From Runella zeae DSM 19591 (GTDB taxonomy: Bacteria; Bacteroidota; Bacteroidia; Cytophagales; Spirosomataceae), in contig NZ_KE384036.1 of assembly GCF_000423565.1 (NCBI RefSeq), positions 310,001 through 374,000 of the forward strand: a DNA stretch of 64,000 nt. Direction: 5' to 3'. Both the position numbers and the translations under genes were made by a program. Every line of letters starts with the position of its first letter. Position 1 is the stretch's first letter. Of this stretch, positions 52,309 to 61,941 are shown in pieces. The notes under the pieces were generated by a model. It saw nothing but the letters and a program-made list of their open reading frames with translations. It did not search any database and was not told the DNA's origin.

Positions 52309-52959
52309 ATGGGGAAATATCTTGATAGTTTTGAACCCAATCGATGTTATCATGTGTTCAATCATGCAGTACATAACAATAATTTATTTGTAACGGATAC
52401 GAATTACCATTATTTTCTACAACAACTCGCCAAGCACACAGAAGCAGTTTATCAGTTTTATGCCTATTGTTTAATGCCAAATCATTTTCATCTTCTAATT
52501 AGAATCAAGGATAAAAATACAATCATTGAACATTATCATCAACGAAAGCTCAACAAACACCCTGACTACAAACCGCTAGTAATCAACCATAATGAATTCG
52601 ATTTTCACGATTTTGTTATGCAGCAATTTCAGAATTTTTGTAATGGTTATGCCCAGGCCTTCAATCGGATGTTTGATCGAAAAAGAGCTTTGTTTTTAGA
52701 TTTTATCAAGAGAAAACAAGTAAAAAACGAAAACTACTTTACAAAACTCATTCATTACATTCACTACAATCCAGTACATCATGGATTTTGTAAAGATTTG
52801 AATGATTGGCATTATACATCTTATCATTCTTTTCTTGACGATCGCGTCACAAAACTAGAACGGGGATATGTTTTAGAATGGTTTGGTGGAGCGAAAGAAT
52901 ATAGCCAATTCCACAAATTTACTCCTGACCCTAGGCTAATAAATTTAATGGAACTTTAA
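52309..52959 (+). mobile_element. REP-associated tyrosine transposase (RAYT, IS200-like)
   Basis: A 216-residue single-strand HUH transposase. The HUH motif is in YCLMPNHFHLLIRI, and the nucleophilic tyrosine candidate lies in YIHYNPVHHGFC, both typical of TnpA-REP proteins. The N-terminus GKYLDSFEPNRCYHVFNHAV matches the Bacteroidota group. Its AT-rich composition differs from its neighbours. It is intact and lies in sense with kdnB and rsgA. Only one hairpin copy is in this window, so mobility of a REP family cannot be shown here. Confidence 0.9.
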
Positions 52960-53017
52960 ACAATCCCACTCTATTCAAAATTAAAAGGTAAAAAAACCTC
53001 ATAATAAATTTATCAAT

Positions 53018-54040
53018 TTGAAAAAATCAGGTAAAATAAAAGCACCTCCCGTCAAATTTCAGACCAAAAGCGCGGCCGCTATTGCCAAACGAACCGAAGA
53101 AATAAACGCTAATTCGTTGAAAGGATTAGTCATTCGTTCAACAGGCTCGTGGTATGACGTCCGTGATGAGGAAACAAATGTTTGGCGCTGTCGGCTACGG
53201 GGAAAATTTAAGTTTCAGGACTTAAAAGTAACAAACCCGGTCGCTGTGGGTGATCGTGTTTTTTGGGAAATTGAAGATGAGTCTTTACAAACAGGCATCA
53301 TCAACGACATTGAGCCTCGTACCAATTACATTGCTCGTCAGTCGGTCCAAAAGTCAGCTCATTCACACTTACTTGCTGCCAATGTTGACCAAGCCATTAT
53401 TGTAGCTACTCTTACGTTTCCACGTACATCGTTAGGGTTTATTGACCGCCTGTTGGTAGTAGCCGAATCATTTCGAATTCCGAGTGCGGTGATTTTTAAC
53501 AAGCAAGACTTGTTTGATGATGAAACCAAAGCCTATCAAAATCAATTAATTGAGCTTTATCAAGGACTTGGCTATACTTGTTTTACTACGTCGAGCGTAA
53601 CAGGCGAAGGAGTGGAAAGGTTTGAAGAACTTCTATCTGGAAAGATTTCTGTTTTATCAGGGCATTCGGGTGTTGGCAAATCGACCCTTGTCAATGCTAT
53701 TGCTCCGCATCTCAATCTACGCACCAATGAAGTCTCTACCTTTGCCAACAAGGGGGTTCATACCACCACCTTTGCGGAGATGTTTGAGCTGAGTGCCGAC
53801 ACATTTATCATAGACTCGCCCGGTATTAAAGAACTAGGTCTATCAAATATTGATAAAGCAGAGATAAGTCACTATTTTCCTGAAATGAGGGATTTGTTAA
53901 ATGAGTGTAAGTTTCATAATTGCCTTCATATCGACGAGCCTAAATGCGCCGTAAAAGCGGCTGTAGAAGCTGGCGAAATCGCTATAAGTCGATTTGAAAG
54001 CTACTTGAGTATGGTAGGTGGCGAAGACAACCGTCGTTGA
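53018..54040 (+). CDS. rsgA: Ribosome small-subunit-dependent GTPase A
   Basis: A 340-residue assembly GTPase for the 30S subunit. An N-terminal OB fold (GLVIRSTGSWYDVRDEE) is followed by a circularly permuted GTPase domain: NKQDL (G4), then GHSGVGKS (G1, 215-222), TTFAEM and DSPGIKEL, and a C-terminal zinc motif C297-x4-C302-x-H304-x5-C310. TTG at 53018 is the only sensible start, since no ATG lies ahead of the OB fold. The N-terminal basic tail (KKSGKIKAPPVKFQTKS) is longer than usual. It is independent of the RAYT gene. Confidence 0.95.
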   Translation: MKKSGKIKAPPVKFQTKSAAAIAKRTEEINANSLKGLVIRSTGSWYDVRDEETNVWRCRLRGKFKFQDLKVTNPVAVGDRVFWEIEDESLQTGIINDIEPRTNYIARQSVQKSAHSHLLAANVDQAIIVATLTFPRTSLGFIDRLLVVAESFRIPSAVIFNKQDLFDDETKAYQNQLIELYQGLGYTCFTTSSVTGEGVERFEELLSGKISVLSGHSGVGKSTLVNAIAPHLNLRTNEVSTFANKGVHTTTFAEMFELSADTFIIDSPGIKELGLSNIDKAEISHYFPEMRDLLNECKFHNCLHIDEPKCAVKAAVEAGEIAISRFESYLSMVGGEDNRR

Positions 54041-54100
54041 CATACTCACAACAAAGTAAAAGGGGAGCAAATGCTCCCCTTTTACTTTGTTGTGAGTATG
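54041..54100. terminator. Perfect 29-bp hairpin between rsgA and susD
   Basis: Bases 54041-54069 are the exact reverse complement of 54072-54100 with only AA between them. It starts at the base after the rsgA stop and ends 7 bp before the SusD stop, so it probably terminates both convergent genes. The arm length and perfection are unusual for a terminator. Confidence 0.9.
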
Positions 54101-54107
54101 TAATTTA

Positions 54108-55790
54108 TTAATACCCTGGATTTTGGGCAAATACAGAGGTACCTTCCGCGTTTTTGGCACTACGGTCGATTTGTGTTTGTGGAATCGGACGCAGATAGTG
54201 TTTCTCTGCCACAGCCTGAGCTTGTGGATTATATTTTTTAACTCTATCTACCAAAATCCCCCAACGTTTCAAATCTAACCAACGAGTTTGCTCTCCCGCC
54301 AATTCACGAGCGCGCTCATCTACAATAAAATCAAAAGTCAATTCAGCCTCAGTGATTTTCATGGCGTCTTTTTTACCTGGCCAACCCGCTCTTTGTCTTA
54401 CCACATTTATATCGGCAACTGCTTCGGCTTTTTTACCTAACTGGAACAATGCCTCAGCACGCATAAGATGAATATCCGCTAATCGCCATACAAAATAATC
54501 TCTTGACCCTCTTGGCTCAGTTCTATCCGAACGTTTGGTGTCAAAAAACTTCTGCAACGTTGGGAAGAGCGCCTCATCGTATCTACTTGGAACCAATACC
54601 TGATATTTTCTTTTCGCTCTTTCCGCTACACTCATTTCAAAACCCGGAATGAAAATGGTCGTATCTCCAGCGGCAAAAGTAACTTTTGCCTTTGAGTTAT
54701 CGAATGACGTATTGAAAGTACCAGGGCTATTGCACAACCAAGTATCTTTAAAGGTTTTTTTGTAACGAGAATCATTTACTCTTTCACCAAAAATATTGTT
54801 CAAGCAAAAAGCGGTTGGTCTTAATCTTTTAAATGGACGACCATTGAATACATCTCTCACCATACCTGCTTGGGTATCATACTGCATACCAAAGAACAAG
54901 TGAAGGTTGTTACCACCGCCACCTTCTCCACCTACATTGGTAGCGTTGGTAATCATGTCGGTAGTGTATTGTACTGCAAAAACCACTTCTGAATTTTGTT
55001 GATTGTTTTCGTCGTGAACAGCGGCAAAATCATCCAATAATTTAAAACCATACTTTGTAATGAGGCCTGTACACAAATCAGCGGCTTTTTGAAAATCGTC
55101 TGCCGCTTTATTTGGTCCATAAGCTTTAGCCAAATATACCTTAGCTAAGAGTGCCTCTGCCGAAGCTCTTGTAGCCCTACCATAATCATTGGAATGTGCC
55201 TTATTTTCTAAATCAGCAATGGCTTCATTACAGTCTTTGATTATTTGAGCATAGACTTCTGCGGAGCTATTTCTTTTGGATTCTTTGGTAGGAGCCAACG
55301 TCTCAGTTAATCTCAAATCAAGCGGGCCAAACTGTTCGTGTAAAATGTAATAATAGTGCGCTCTTAAAAACTTGGCCTCAGCCACTCTCAATTTTTTGGT
55401 TGCATCAGAAACTCCATTTACAGACGCAGCTCTTTCGATTACGGCATTACAGGTATTTATACCTCTATACATTTCATCCCACAAGATAGCCAAGTAATCT
55501 ACGGTTGGTTGAATTTGGTTATCATAAAAATGAAAACCCTTGTATCCACCATCAGCCCCCGTGGCGTAAATATCGGTTCCGTACTCCGTGAATGTCAAGC
55601 CTAATTGAGTACCATAAAACGTCCTGAGCGATGAATAAGCCGCCTTTGTGGCATCTTCAAACCCTTTAGCAGTGTTTATGTAATCGTTTCCGATGTTTGA
55701 AATCACCTCTTCTTTGAGTAAATCTTGGCAAGAAGTACTGATGAGTAGCATACTACCCAATACAAATACTTTTATTTTATTGATGTTCAT
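54108..55790 (-). CDS. SusD/RagB-family lipoprotein, second pair
   Basis: A 560-residue surface lipoprotein with lipobox C21 (LLISTSC). Features of the family are EAKFLRAHYYYILHEQFGPLDL (TPR-like), ASAEALLAKVYLAKAYG and the C-terminal VDERARELAGEQTRWLDLKRWG and YLRPIPQ. It follows SusC by 14 bp and forms the second uptake pair. No glycoside hydrolase or sensor is adjacent except a short FecR-like gene upstream, so the ligand is unknown. Confidence 0.96.
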   Translation of the reverse strand: MNINKIKVFVLGSMLLISTSCQDLLKEEVISNIGNDYINTAKGFEDATKAAYSSLRTFYGTQLGLTFTEYGTDIYATGADGGYKGFHFYDNQIQPTVDYLAILWDEMYRGINTCNAVIERAASVNGVSDATKKLRVAEAKFLRAHYYYILHEQFGPLDLRLTETLAPTKESKRNSSAEVYAQIIKDCNEAIADLENKAHSNDYGRATRASAEALLAKVYLAKAYGPNKAADDFQKAADLCTGLITKYGFKLLDDFAAVHDENNQQNSEVVFAVQYTTDMITNATNVGGEGGGGNNLHLFFGMQYDTQAGMVRDVFNGRPFKRLRPTAFCLNNIFGERVNDSRYKKTFKDTWLCNSPGTFNTSFDNSKAKVTFAAGDTTIFIPGFEMSVAERAKRKYQVLVPSRYDEALFPTLQKFFDTKRSDRTEPRGSRDYFVWRLADIHLMRAEALFQLGKKAEAVADINVVRQRAGWPGKKDAMKITEAELTFDFIVDERARELAGEQTRWLDLKRWGILVDRVKKYNPQAQAVAEKHYLRPIPQTQIDRSAKNAEGTSVFAQNPGY

Positions 55791-55804
55791 GATAATTAAT
55801 GCTT

Positions 55805-58800
55805 TTAAAATTTAACATTCAAACCAAATGTAGTTACTGTAGTAGAAGGAGTAACTCCACTATTTACCTCAGTTGTACCCGTTGGCGAACCAGTGATAGC
55901 TGCTTCTGGATCTACACCGTTGTATTTGGTCAAATAAGAAGACCATATTTTAGGTTGTTGGATTGAGGCATACAACCGCAACGACTCAGCACCGATTTTC
56001 TTGGCAATCGCATTGCTAAATGTATATCCGAAGTTGATATTTCTCAGCTTAACAAAAGTCCCGTCGTAGTAAAAGAGTGTTGAGTTATACACTGGAAACT
56101 CTTGGTTGCTTTTTGGACGAGGGAACTCATTGGTAGGATTATTAGGCGTCCAATAGTCCACTTTGATTTGTTGATAACGGCCAGCAAGTTGTAATTGGTT
56201 TCTGTGGAATCCAGACAAAATAGTGTTACCGAAACGACCAAACAAGAAGAAACTCAAGTCAAACCCTTTAAACTCAAATCTGTTGGTAAGACCACCCGAC
56301 CATTTTGGTACGTCATTTCCAATGATTACCCTGTCAGCTGCGGTAATTCTACCGTCACCGTCAGTGTCCTGCACTTTGATTTGTCCAACTTCCGAACCAT
56401 ACGATTTAGCTAAGTCAGCCTCACTAGTTTGCCAAATTCCTGCTTTTTTGAAATCAAAATAAGTATTCAATGGATAGCCAATAAACCATCTGTTGCCTAA
56501 GTCATCCACTTTACCATTGTACAATTCAACGATTTCCTCTCTGTTGCGTGTAAATTGGAAGTCAGTTGTCCACTTAAAGCCATTTTTTGTATTCACGTTT
56601 ACCGTAGTAACTCCTAACTCAATACCTGAATTTCTGGTATGACCTACGTTGTTACTGAAGAAGTTAAACCCAACAGAACCAGGTAAGAAATCGTTTAGGA
56701 GAAGGCTTTTGGTGTTTGTTTCATAAAACTCTAATGAACCCTGTATACGCCCACGGAAAACAGAGAAATCTAATCCCACGTTAGCAGTTGCAGTAGACTC
56801 CCATCTTAAATCTGGGTTGCTAATGGTACCTGGTCTAAATCCAAATGCTCCTGTGGCACCAAAAGCATAAGTAGTTCGTGACAATAATCCTTGAGTTTGG
56901 TACGGAGCCACCCCTTGGTTACCTACTTGTCCCCAACCTGCACGGAGTTTTAACAAATCAATCCATGAAACACCTTTCAAGAAAGTCTCATTGCTAATAT
57001 TCCAACCCAACGCAAAACCAGGGAAATTACCATATTTGGTATTTTCACCGAAACGGCTCGAACCATCACGACGGAGTGTTGCTGTTAACAGATATTTGTC
57101 ATCAAATGAGTAGTTTACCCGCCCCATCAATGAAGAAATCGTCCATTCGGTAAGCGAAGATTGAACTCCCAATACGGAGGTGGCAGAGTTTAAGCTATAA
57201 AATGCCTGTGCCTGAGCGGGTATTCCTTGAACTTCACTTCTGTATCTTTCAAAATTATCCTTTTGGATAGATTGTACCGCCGTCACGTTAAAGGTATGTT
57301 TTCCGACGGTTTTGTTGTAGTTCACGATGTTTTCCATCGTGAAGTTAAACCCAAAACGATTTTCGTTGAATGCTTGGGCATCACCACGACGACGAGCATT
57401 TGTTTCTGAACCAATAAAACGCCCCCAACGTGATATAGTGAAGTCAGGGCCTAAATTCAAACGATAAGTTAAGCCATCAAGGATTTTAACTTCTGCATAA
57501 ATTGAATTAAAGATTCGATACCGCTTAGTATTATCTACATTCACCCCTGGCTCTACTTCAGATAGAGGGTTAGACAGAAGGGCATCGTTTGTAGGTTCGA
57601 ATAGCAAACTTCCGTCTGGATTATAAGGCGTACCAAGTGGGTTTGCATTCAATGTATTTCCATAAGGGTTCAAGTTTTCACCATTTCTGATTGAATACAT
57701 CATATAACTTGATATACCCACTTTCAATCTTCTGTTTACTTGGTGGTCAATATTTGCACGAAGCGAATTACGAGTAAAATCCAAGAGTTTTGTAATACCC
57801 TTGTCTTGGAAAAACCCACCTGAGATATAAAATGAAGTTCGGTCATTTCCTCCTTGAATACCAATAGTATGGTTTTGCATTACTCCCGTTCTAAGGATTA
57901 AATCCTGATACTGAGTATTTCTACCAGCTGCGATACCAGCCGCAACATTAGGATCGCCTCCTAAAACCGCCACTTTAGCATCTGCTGCTGCATCTGCAAC
58001 TCCCGTTGGAACAGGATTACCAGCGGCGTCTCTATATAAGCCGGTAGCTCTGTAAGCTTCTCTTACGTATTCCGCAAATTCCTCTCCAGAAAACAATTCC
58101 AATTTACTGTAAGCCTTAGAAGTACCCGCATAAGTATCAATCGTAACCGTTGTTTTTCCTTTGTTTGCCCCTCTTTTGGTGGTTACTAAAACAACTCCGT
58201 TTGCTCCTCTGGCTCCATAAATGGCCGTTGCCGTAGCGTCTTTCAAAACTTCAATAGACTGAATATCGTTAGGGTTAACATCTTCATAACCCGCTGACAG
58301 TGGTATTCCATCAACAACATACAGGGGATCATTTCCAGCATTGAATGACCGGCGACCACGAATCAAAATTCGTGGGGCTGCACCTGGCTTAGACCCTGAT
58401 TGTGAAACGTCAACACCCGCTGCACGACCTTGTAACGCTTGCCCGAGGTTAGTTAAAGGCATCTCTGTGATTTGCTTGGCAGTTACCTGTGAGATAGCCC
58501 CTGTCATTTGGCTTTTCTTCTGTGTACCATACCCTACTACTACTACCTCATTCAGGGTTTTTTGGTCAGTTGAAAGGGTAATATTAAAAACACTACTTTC
58601 GCCAACTACTATTTCTTTTTTTTCAAAACCAACCGCTGAAAATACTAAAACAGCTTTATTGTCTTTTACGGTTAGTTTAAAACTGCCGTCTCCGTCGGTA
58701 TTGGTACCCGTAGTAGTACCTTTAACTACCACACTCACGCCTGGTAAAGGCGAACTGTCTTCTGAAGAAATGACTTTTCCGCTGACTGTTTTATCAATAC

Positions 58801-58921
58801 TAACGACAGTAGTATTTCTACTACCACTTCCATTGGTGGGCGGCGTATATGCCATTACTGATGATGCCCCAAGCATCACAGTTGCAGCCCACACACTACA
58901 CAAAGTAGAGATTTTCTGCAT
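55805..58921 (-). CDS. SusC/RagA-family TonB-dependent transporter, second pair
   Basis: A 1038-residue outer-membrane transporter. Signal peptide (cleaved after VMAY region), carboxypeptidase-regulatory-like domain (GKVISSEDSSPLPGVSVVVK), linker NEVVVVGYGTQKKS, plug with GADVS-like SQSGSKPG and IEVLKDATATAIYGARGANG, and a barrel ending in F (GLNVKF). It heads the leftward susCD unit. A LacI-like palindrome lies about 150 bp upstream, so control may be by a LacI-type regulator elsewhere in the genome. Confidence 0.97.
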   Translation of the reverse strand: MQKISTLCSVWAATVMLGASSVMAYTPPTNGSGSRNTTVVSIDKTVSGKVISSEDSSPLPGVSVVVKGTTTGTNTDGDGSFKLTVKDNKAVLVFSAVGFEKKEIVVGESSVFNITLSTDQKTLNEVVVVGYGTQKKSQMTGAISQVTAKQITEMPLTNLGQALQGRAAGVDVSQSGSKPGAAPRILIRGRRSFNAGNDPLYVVDGIPLSAGYEDVNPNDIQSIEVLKDATATAIYGARGANGVVLVTTKRGANKGKTTVTIDTYAGTSKAYSKLELFSGEEFAEYVREAYRATGLYRDAAGNPVPTGVADAAADAKVAVLGGDPNVAAGIAAGRNTQYQDLILRTGVMQNHTIGIQGGNDRTSFYISGGFFQDKGITKLLDFTRNSLRANIDHQVNRRLKVGISSYMMYSIRNGENLNPYGNTLNANPLGTPYNPDGSLLFEPTNDALLSNPLSEVEPGVNVDNTKRYRIFNSIYAEVKILDGLTYRLNLGPDFTISRWGRFIGSETNARRRGDAQAFNENRFGFNFTMENIVNYNKTVGKHTFNVTAVQSIQKDNFERYRSEVQGIPAQAQAFYSLNSATSVLGVQSSLTEWTISSLMGRVNYSFDDKYLLTATLRRDGSSRFGENTKYGNFPGFALGWNISNETFLKGVSWIDLLKLRAGWGQVGNQGVAPYQTQGLLSRTTYAFGATGAFGFRPGTISNPDLRWESTATANVGLDFSVFRGRIQGSLEFYETNTKSLLLNDFLPGSVGFNFFSNNVGHTRNSGIELGVTTVNVNTKNGFKWTTDFQFTRNREEIVELYNGKVDDLGNRWFIGYPLNTYFDFKKAGIWQTSEADLAKSYGSEVGQIKVQDTDGDGRITAADRVIIGNDVPKWSGGLTNRFEFKGFDLSFFLFGRFGNTILSGFHRNQLQLAGRYQQIKVDYWTPNNPTNEFPRPKSNQEFPVYNSTLFYYDGTFVKLRNINFGYTFSNAIAKKIGAESLRLYASIQQPKIWSSYLTKYNGVDPEAAITGSPTGTTEVNSGVTPSTTVTTFGLNVKF

Positions 58922-59248
58922 GATGTTAAGAAAATTTAGATAAATTAAGTGAAGTTAAAATGTAACTATTTTGGGTTCAATTACTAAAAATCACAGGTTA
59001 ATATTCATTCGAGTTTAGACCTAATCGGCAAATTTCACAAAGGTTAGTTAAAAATATTTTATGCAATCGTTATCGGGAACGTTCCCGAAGTATGAATTTT
59101 AAAATTTATAATTGACTAATTTGAAGTTTTATTGTCATTTTAGTGACCAAAAAGCCTTTAACTTTTAAAGCATTTTTTAGTATTTTTCAAATACCACTAT
59201 AACCTTTCTTTCCCAAAAATTGTTTTTGGATTCTCCAAAAGATATGAT
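58922..59248. promoter_or_regulatory. Upstream region of the second SusC gene
   Basis: A 327-bp AT-rich gap that holds the 59073-59088 palindrome. No gene is visible. A -7 box on the minus strand was not evident. Confidence 0.5.
59073..59088. promoter_or_regulatory. LacI/GalR-type palindromic operator candidate
   Basis: TCGGGAACGTTCCCGA is a perfect 16-bp palindrome with the central CG typical of LacI-family operators. It lies about 150 bp upstream of the SusC start. The GC-rich palindrome stands out in AT-rich surroundings. No LacI gene is in this window. Confidence 0.6.
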
Positions 59249-59626
59249 TTAATAGAGTTTCCAAACAATAAACCCTACCAATATAAGCCCCACAATCAAA
59301 GCAGTAAGCCAACGAACCAAGTAGAAGGCAGAAGCCAAAGGTTTTACTTCTTGGTCGAGAGGGTCTATTTCAGGAATAGTATTGACCGATTCTAGCACGC
59401 GTTTCCACAAAGTACGCATTTCGCCAGACGATAGTCCACTGTAGCTATCCGACACTTGCCCTACCAATGTACGAGCTTCAGCAATTTCGTGGGATTTGTA
59501 GGGGTGATGGGTAAGCCACACTTGCCAAAAATTACTCAGCTCCACATCGTCGGGCTGTTGTACCCACTGAATAAACAGCGGCTCAGCGGCGAAGTCCTCA
59601 ACGGTGTAATGAGCAAAGTTTTTCAT
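59249..59626 (-). CDS. Short FecR-like anti-sigma protein ending at its membrane helix
   Basis: A 125-residue protein from the ATG at 59626 (MKNFAHYTVEDFAAEPLFIQ). The N-terminal cytoplasmic part resembles the anti-sigma domain of Bacteroidota FecR proteins (FIQWVQQPDDVELSNFWQVWLTHHP style), and the C-terminus is a single membrane helix (LTALIVGLILVGFIVWKLY). The large periplasmic FecR domain is missing: the frame stops right after the helix and the sequence beyond does not look like FecR in any frame. No sigma factor is adjacent. It may be a degenerate FecR or a genuine short membrane regulator. Confidence 0.65.
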   Translation of the reverse strand: MKNFAHYTVEDFAAEPLFIQWVQQPDDVELSNFWQVWLTHHPYKSHEIAEARTLVGQVSDSYSGLSSGEMRTLWKRVLESVNTIPEIDPLDQEVKPLASAFYLVRWLTALIVGLILVGFIVWKLY

Positions 59627-59771
59627 CTGATACTTTGGCGAGTCTCTATAGAGTTTATGTGATGAAGAAGAGACCAACCGGCACATTCTACTGACATAAA
59701 GGCAATTTTTTTATCCGGTACTATCCTGTGGTTGGAGTCAGTAGGTGGCTAAAATTGATATTGTCAGCCAA

Positions 59772-60377
59772 TTAATCATAATTAATACGGCTCACTATGC
59801 TGCGACCGAGCGTTATTTCATCCGTGTATTCGAGGTCGCCTCCAATCGGAATTCCACGGGCAATGGTCGAAATCTTTAGAGAAAGAGGTTTGAGTTTTTT
59901 TTGCAGATAAAAAGAAGTAGTATCGCCTTCCATAGTGGGGCTTAATGCCAAAATAATCTCGTGTATTTCGGGGGCGTGAGTTAGTCGTTCTAAGAGCGAT
60001 TCTATTTTCAAATCACTTGGCCCTATTCCTTCAAGGGGCGAGATAATTCCTCCCAAAACATGATAGAGGCCGTTGTATTGGCCGGTATTTTCGATAGCCA
60101 ATACATCTCGGCTATCTTGCACTACACATATGACAGATTGATCTCTTTTGGGGCTAAGACAAATACTACAAAGCTCTCCATCGGAGATATTGTGGCACTT
60201 TTTACAATAGTGCGTCTGAGTCCGAACCGCCACTAAAGCATCTGCAAGCGAATGGGTTTCTTTTTCAGTACGTTTTAGCAAATGTAAAACAATTCGTAAA
60301 GCACTTTTCTTACCAATCCCAGGCAATTTAGAGACCTCACCAACAGCTTCTTCAATAAGTTTAGAAGGGAAATTCAT
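59772..60377 (-). CDS. recR: Recombination mediator protein RecR
   Basis: A 201-residue RecR. N-terminal helix-hairpin-helix (SKLPGIGKKSALRIVLHLL), zinc-finger cysteines C58, C61, C70 and C73 (CKKCHNISDGELCSIC), a Toprim domain (VICVVQDSRDVLAIENTG) and the C-terminal Walker-like region (ARGIPIGGDLEYTDEITLGR). It acts with RecF and RecO to load RecA. The frame begins 6 codons upstream at 60395, but the ATG at 60377 (MNFPSKLIEEA) matches the family N-terminus. Confidence 0.96.
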   Translation of the reverse strand: MNFPSKLIEEAVGEVSKLPGIGKKSALRIVLHLLKRTEKETHSLADALVAVRTQTHYCKKCHNISDGELCSICLSPKRDQSVICVVQDSRDVLAIENTGQYNGLYHVLGGIISPLEGIGPSDLKIESLLERLTHAPEIHEIILALSPTMEGDTTSFYLQKKLKPLSLKISTIARGIPIGGDLEYTDEITLGRSIVSRINYD

Positions 60378-60567
60378 AGATAACTCAAGCGACAACTACA
60401 CAAAATTCTCTCACAAAAATACAAATTGCTTCGCGAAAAGCACTCGTAATCGTAGAGTTTTCTTTGGTGATAATATCAGTATATAAATGGCGGGATTTCA
60501 AAAAAAAGGAGTAAAAGTTTCAAACACCTATAACTAATTTCATTCACTTTATACTCCACGTAAAACC

Positions 60568-61407
60568 CTAACCTCGCGTTTTATTTTTTTTGTAGCGTAA
60601 TGGGGTCTGTCCAAAACTCTTCTTAAATTGGGTAATAAATTTCACCGAATTGGCATAGCCTAGCCGCTGAGCTACTTCAGCTACATTCCATTTTCCTGAC
60701 TTCAGCCATTGACTAGCCTGCTGCATACGGCGCTGCTGATAAAATTGATAAAATGGCATCCCAAAGTGTTCCTTAAACAGATATTTAAACTTGCTTTCAC
60801 TCATACCCAACTCTTGGCTCAACTCCGCAATCGTAGGAATTGGCTTTCCAAATTCACTCATGTAGTTTTGGACAATCCAATCCATTTTTAGTGAGTCATT
60901 TTCTAATGATGATGTATTTTTGAGAATCTCCCAAAAACTATCTAAATAATTGAACAATAGACTTTTGAGCAGTAGACTATTGGTAGTGGGCACATAACTC
61001 CCCGCTTTAAACAAAGAGGTATGATGCTGAAGTGAATGAAAAAAAGAGGGAAAAACTGGAAAATCATAGGGGGAGTTTCTCAGAGGATGCAGATAATGCG
61101 CTACATCATTCCTCTCCAGCCATTCTGTACTAAACGATATTTTGAGTAACTGCCCTACTCCTACCTTCTTCACAGGTTCTATTTCGAAAGACTCACTTCC
61201 AAAAGACAGAAATTGCGTTTTTATTTGATATTCCAAGGAGCTTTGAAATACCTTCATCGGCGCTAATGAATCCCACAATACAACCTCATTGGCCTCCACC
61301 GAAAACGTCGTTTTGGAAGTCACACTCACAAATTCGACCTGTAGCCCTGACTCTAGGTTTAGCACAAGAGCAGTATGGAGTAGTTCCTCTTTGAGTTTAT
61401 TTTTCAT
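60568..61407 (-). CDS. AraC-family transcriptional regulator
   Basis: A 279-residue regulator from the ATG at 61407 (MKNKLKEELLHTALVL). The C-terminal AraC domain has two HTH elements: PTIAELSQELGMSESKFKYLFK and WNVAEVAQRLGYANSVKFITQFKKSFG, then TPLRYKK. The N-terminal sensor region is not recognised. A longer frame up to 61473 exists but has no support. It is divergent from nothing nearby; targets unknown. Confidence 0.9.
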   Translation of the reverse strand: MKNKLKEELLHTALVLNLESGLQVEFVSVTSKTTFSVEANEVVLWDSLAPMKVFQSSLEYQIKTQFLSFGSESFEIEPVKKVGVGQLLKISFSTEWLERNDVAHYLHPLRNSPYDFPVFPSFFHSLQHHTSLFKAGSYVPTTNSLLLKSLLFNYLDSFWEILKNTSSLENDSLKMDWIVQNYMSEFGKPIPTIAELSQELGMSESKFKYLFKEHFGMPFYQFYQQRRMQQASQWLKSGKWNVAEVAQRLGYANSVKFITQFKKSFGQTPLRYKKNKTRG

Positions 61408-61548
61408 GTTAAAAAGGGCTAGAATGGTGACAAATACAAAAAAGCAATTATCGCTATGATAATTGCCTACCAAGTTTATGCCTTTTTTTCAAAAAATATA
61501 ACTAGAAGACTTATTGGACAATATTATGAACTTATAAAACTATTTCTG

Positions 61549-61839
61549 TTACGAAATAATTTCAGCCGAAATCCCCCTTCTACAAATCTCTTCTCTCATT
61601 GGGACAAGTTCTTCCCAAGAGCCATTTTTTACGCGGCACTTCCCCTTATAGTGAATAATGATGGTACATTGTTCGGCTTGTTCAGGCGTATGATTGCAGA
61701 CATCCATCAAAGTTTCAATGACCCAGTCGAAAGTGTTTACATCGTCATTGAATACTAATAAACTATACAAAGCCGTATCGACCACGCTCTCTTCGATTTC
61801 TTCTACTACGTCTATCTCGGGCATTTCAAACAGTTGCAT
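61549..61839 (-). CDS. clpS: ATP-dependent Clp protease adaptor
   Basis: A 96-residue ClpS. The N-end-rule-binding core is SLLVFNDDVNTFDWVIETL with the conserved ND pair and helix (NHTPEQAEQCTIIIHYKGKC). It delivers N-degron substrates to ClpA/ClpC. A well-formed promoter lies just upstream. Length and order match the family. Confidence 0.93.
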   Translation of the reverse strand: MQLFEMPEIDVVEEIEESVVDTALYSLLVFNDDVNTFDWVIETLMDVCNHTPEQAEQCTIIIHYKGKCRVKNGSWEELVPMREEICRRGISAEIIS

Positions 61840-61877
61840 TGGGTAAAGATTATATTATAGTTTATAAACACTTGTAA

Positions 61878-61909
61878 CAAATTTACAAAAAACGTTATAG
61901 GTTTGCAAA
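61878..61909 (-). promoter_or_regulatory. Candidate promoter of clpS
   Basis: On the minus strand, TTTG (61906-61909), a 20-bp spacer and TAAATTTG (61878-61885) match the Bacteroidota consensus. The start codon is at 61839, giving a short leader. Confidence 0.6.
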
Positions 61910-61941
61910 ACACAAAATGTTTTTAACCATTTTTCTAGCTT

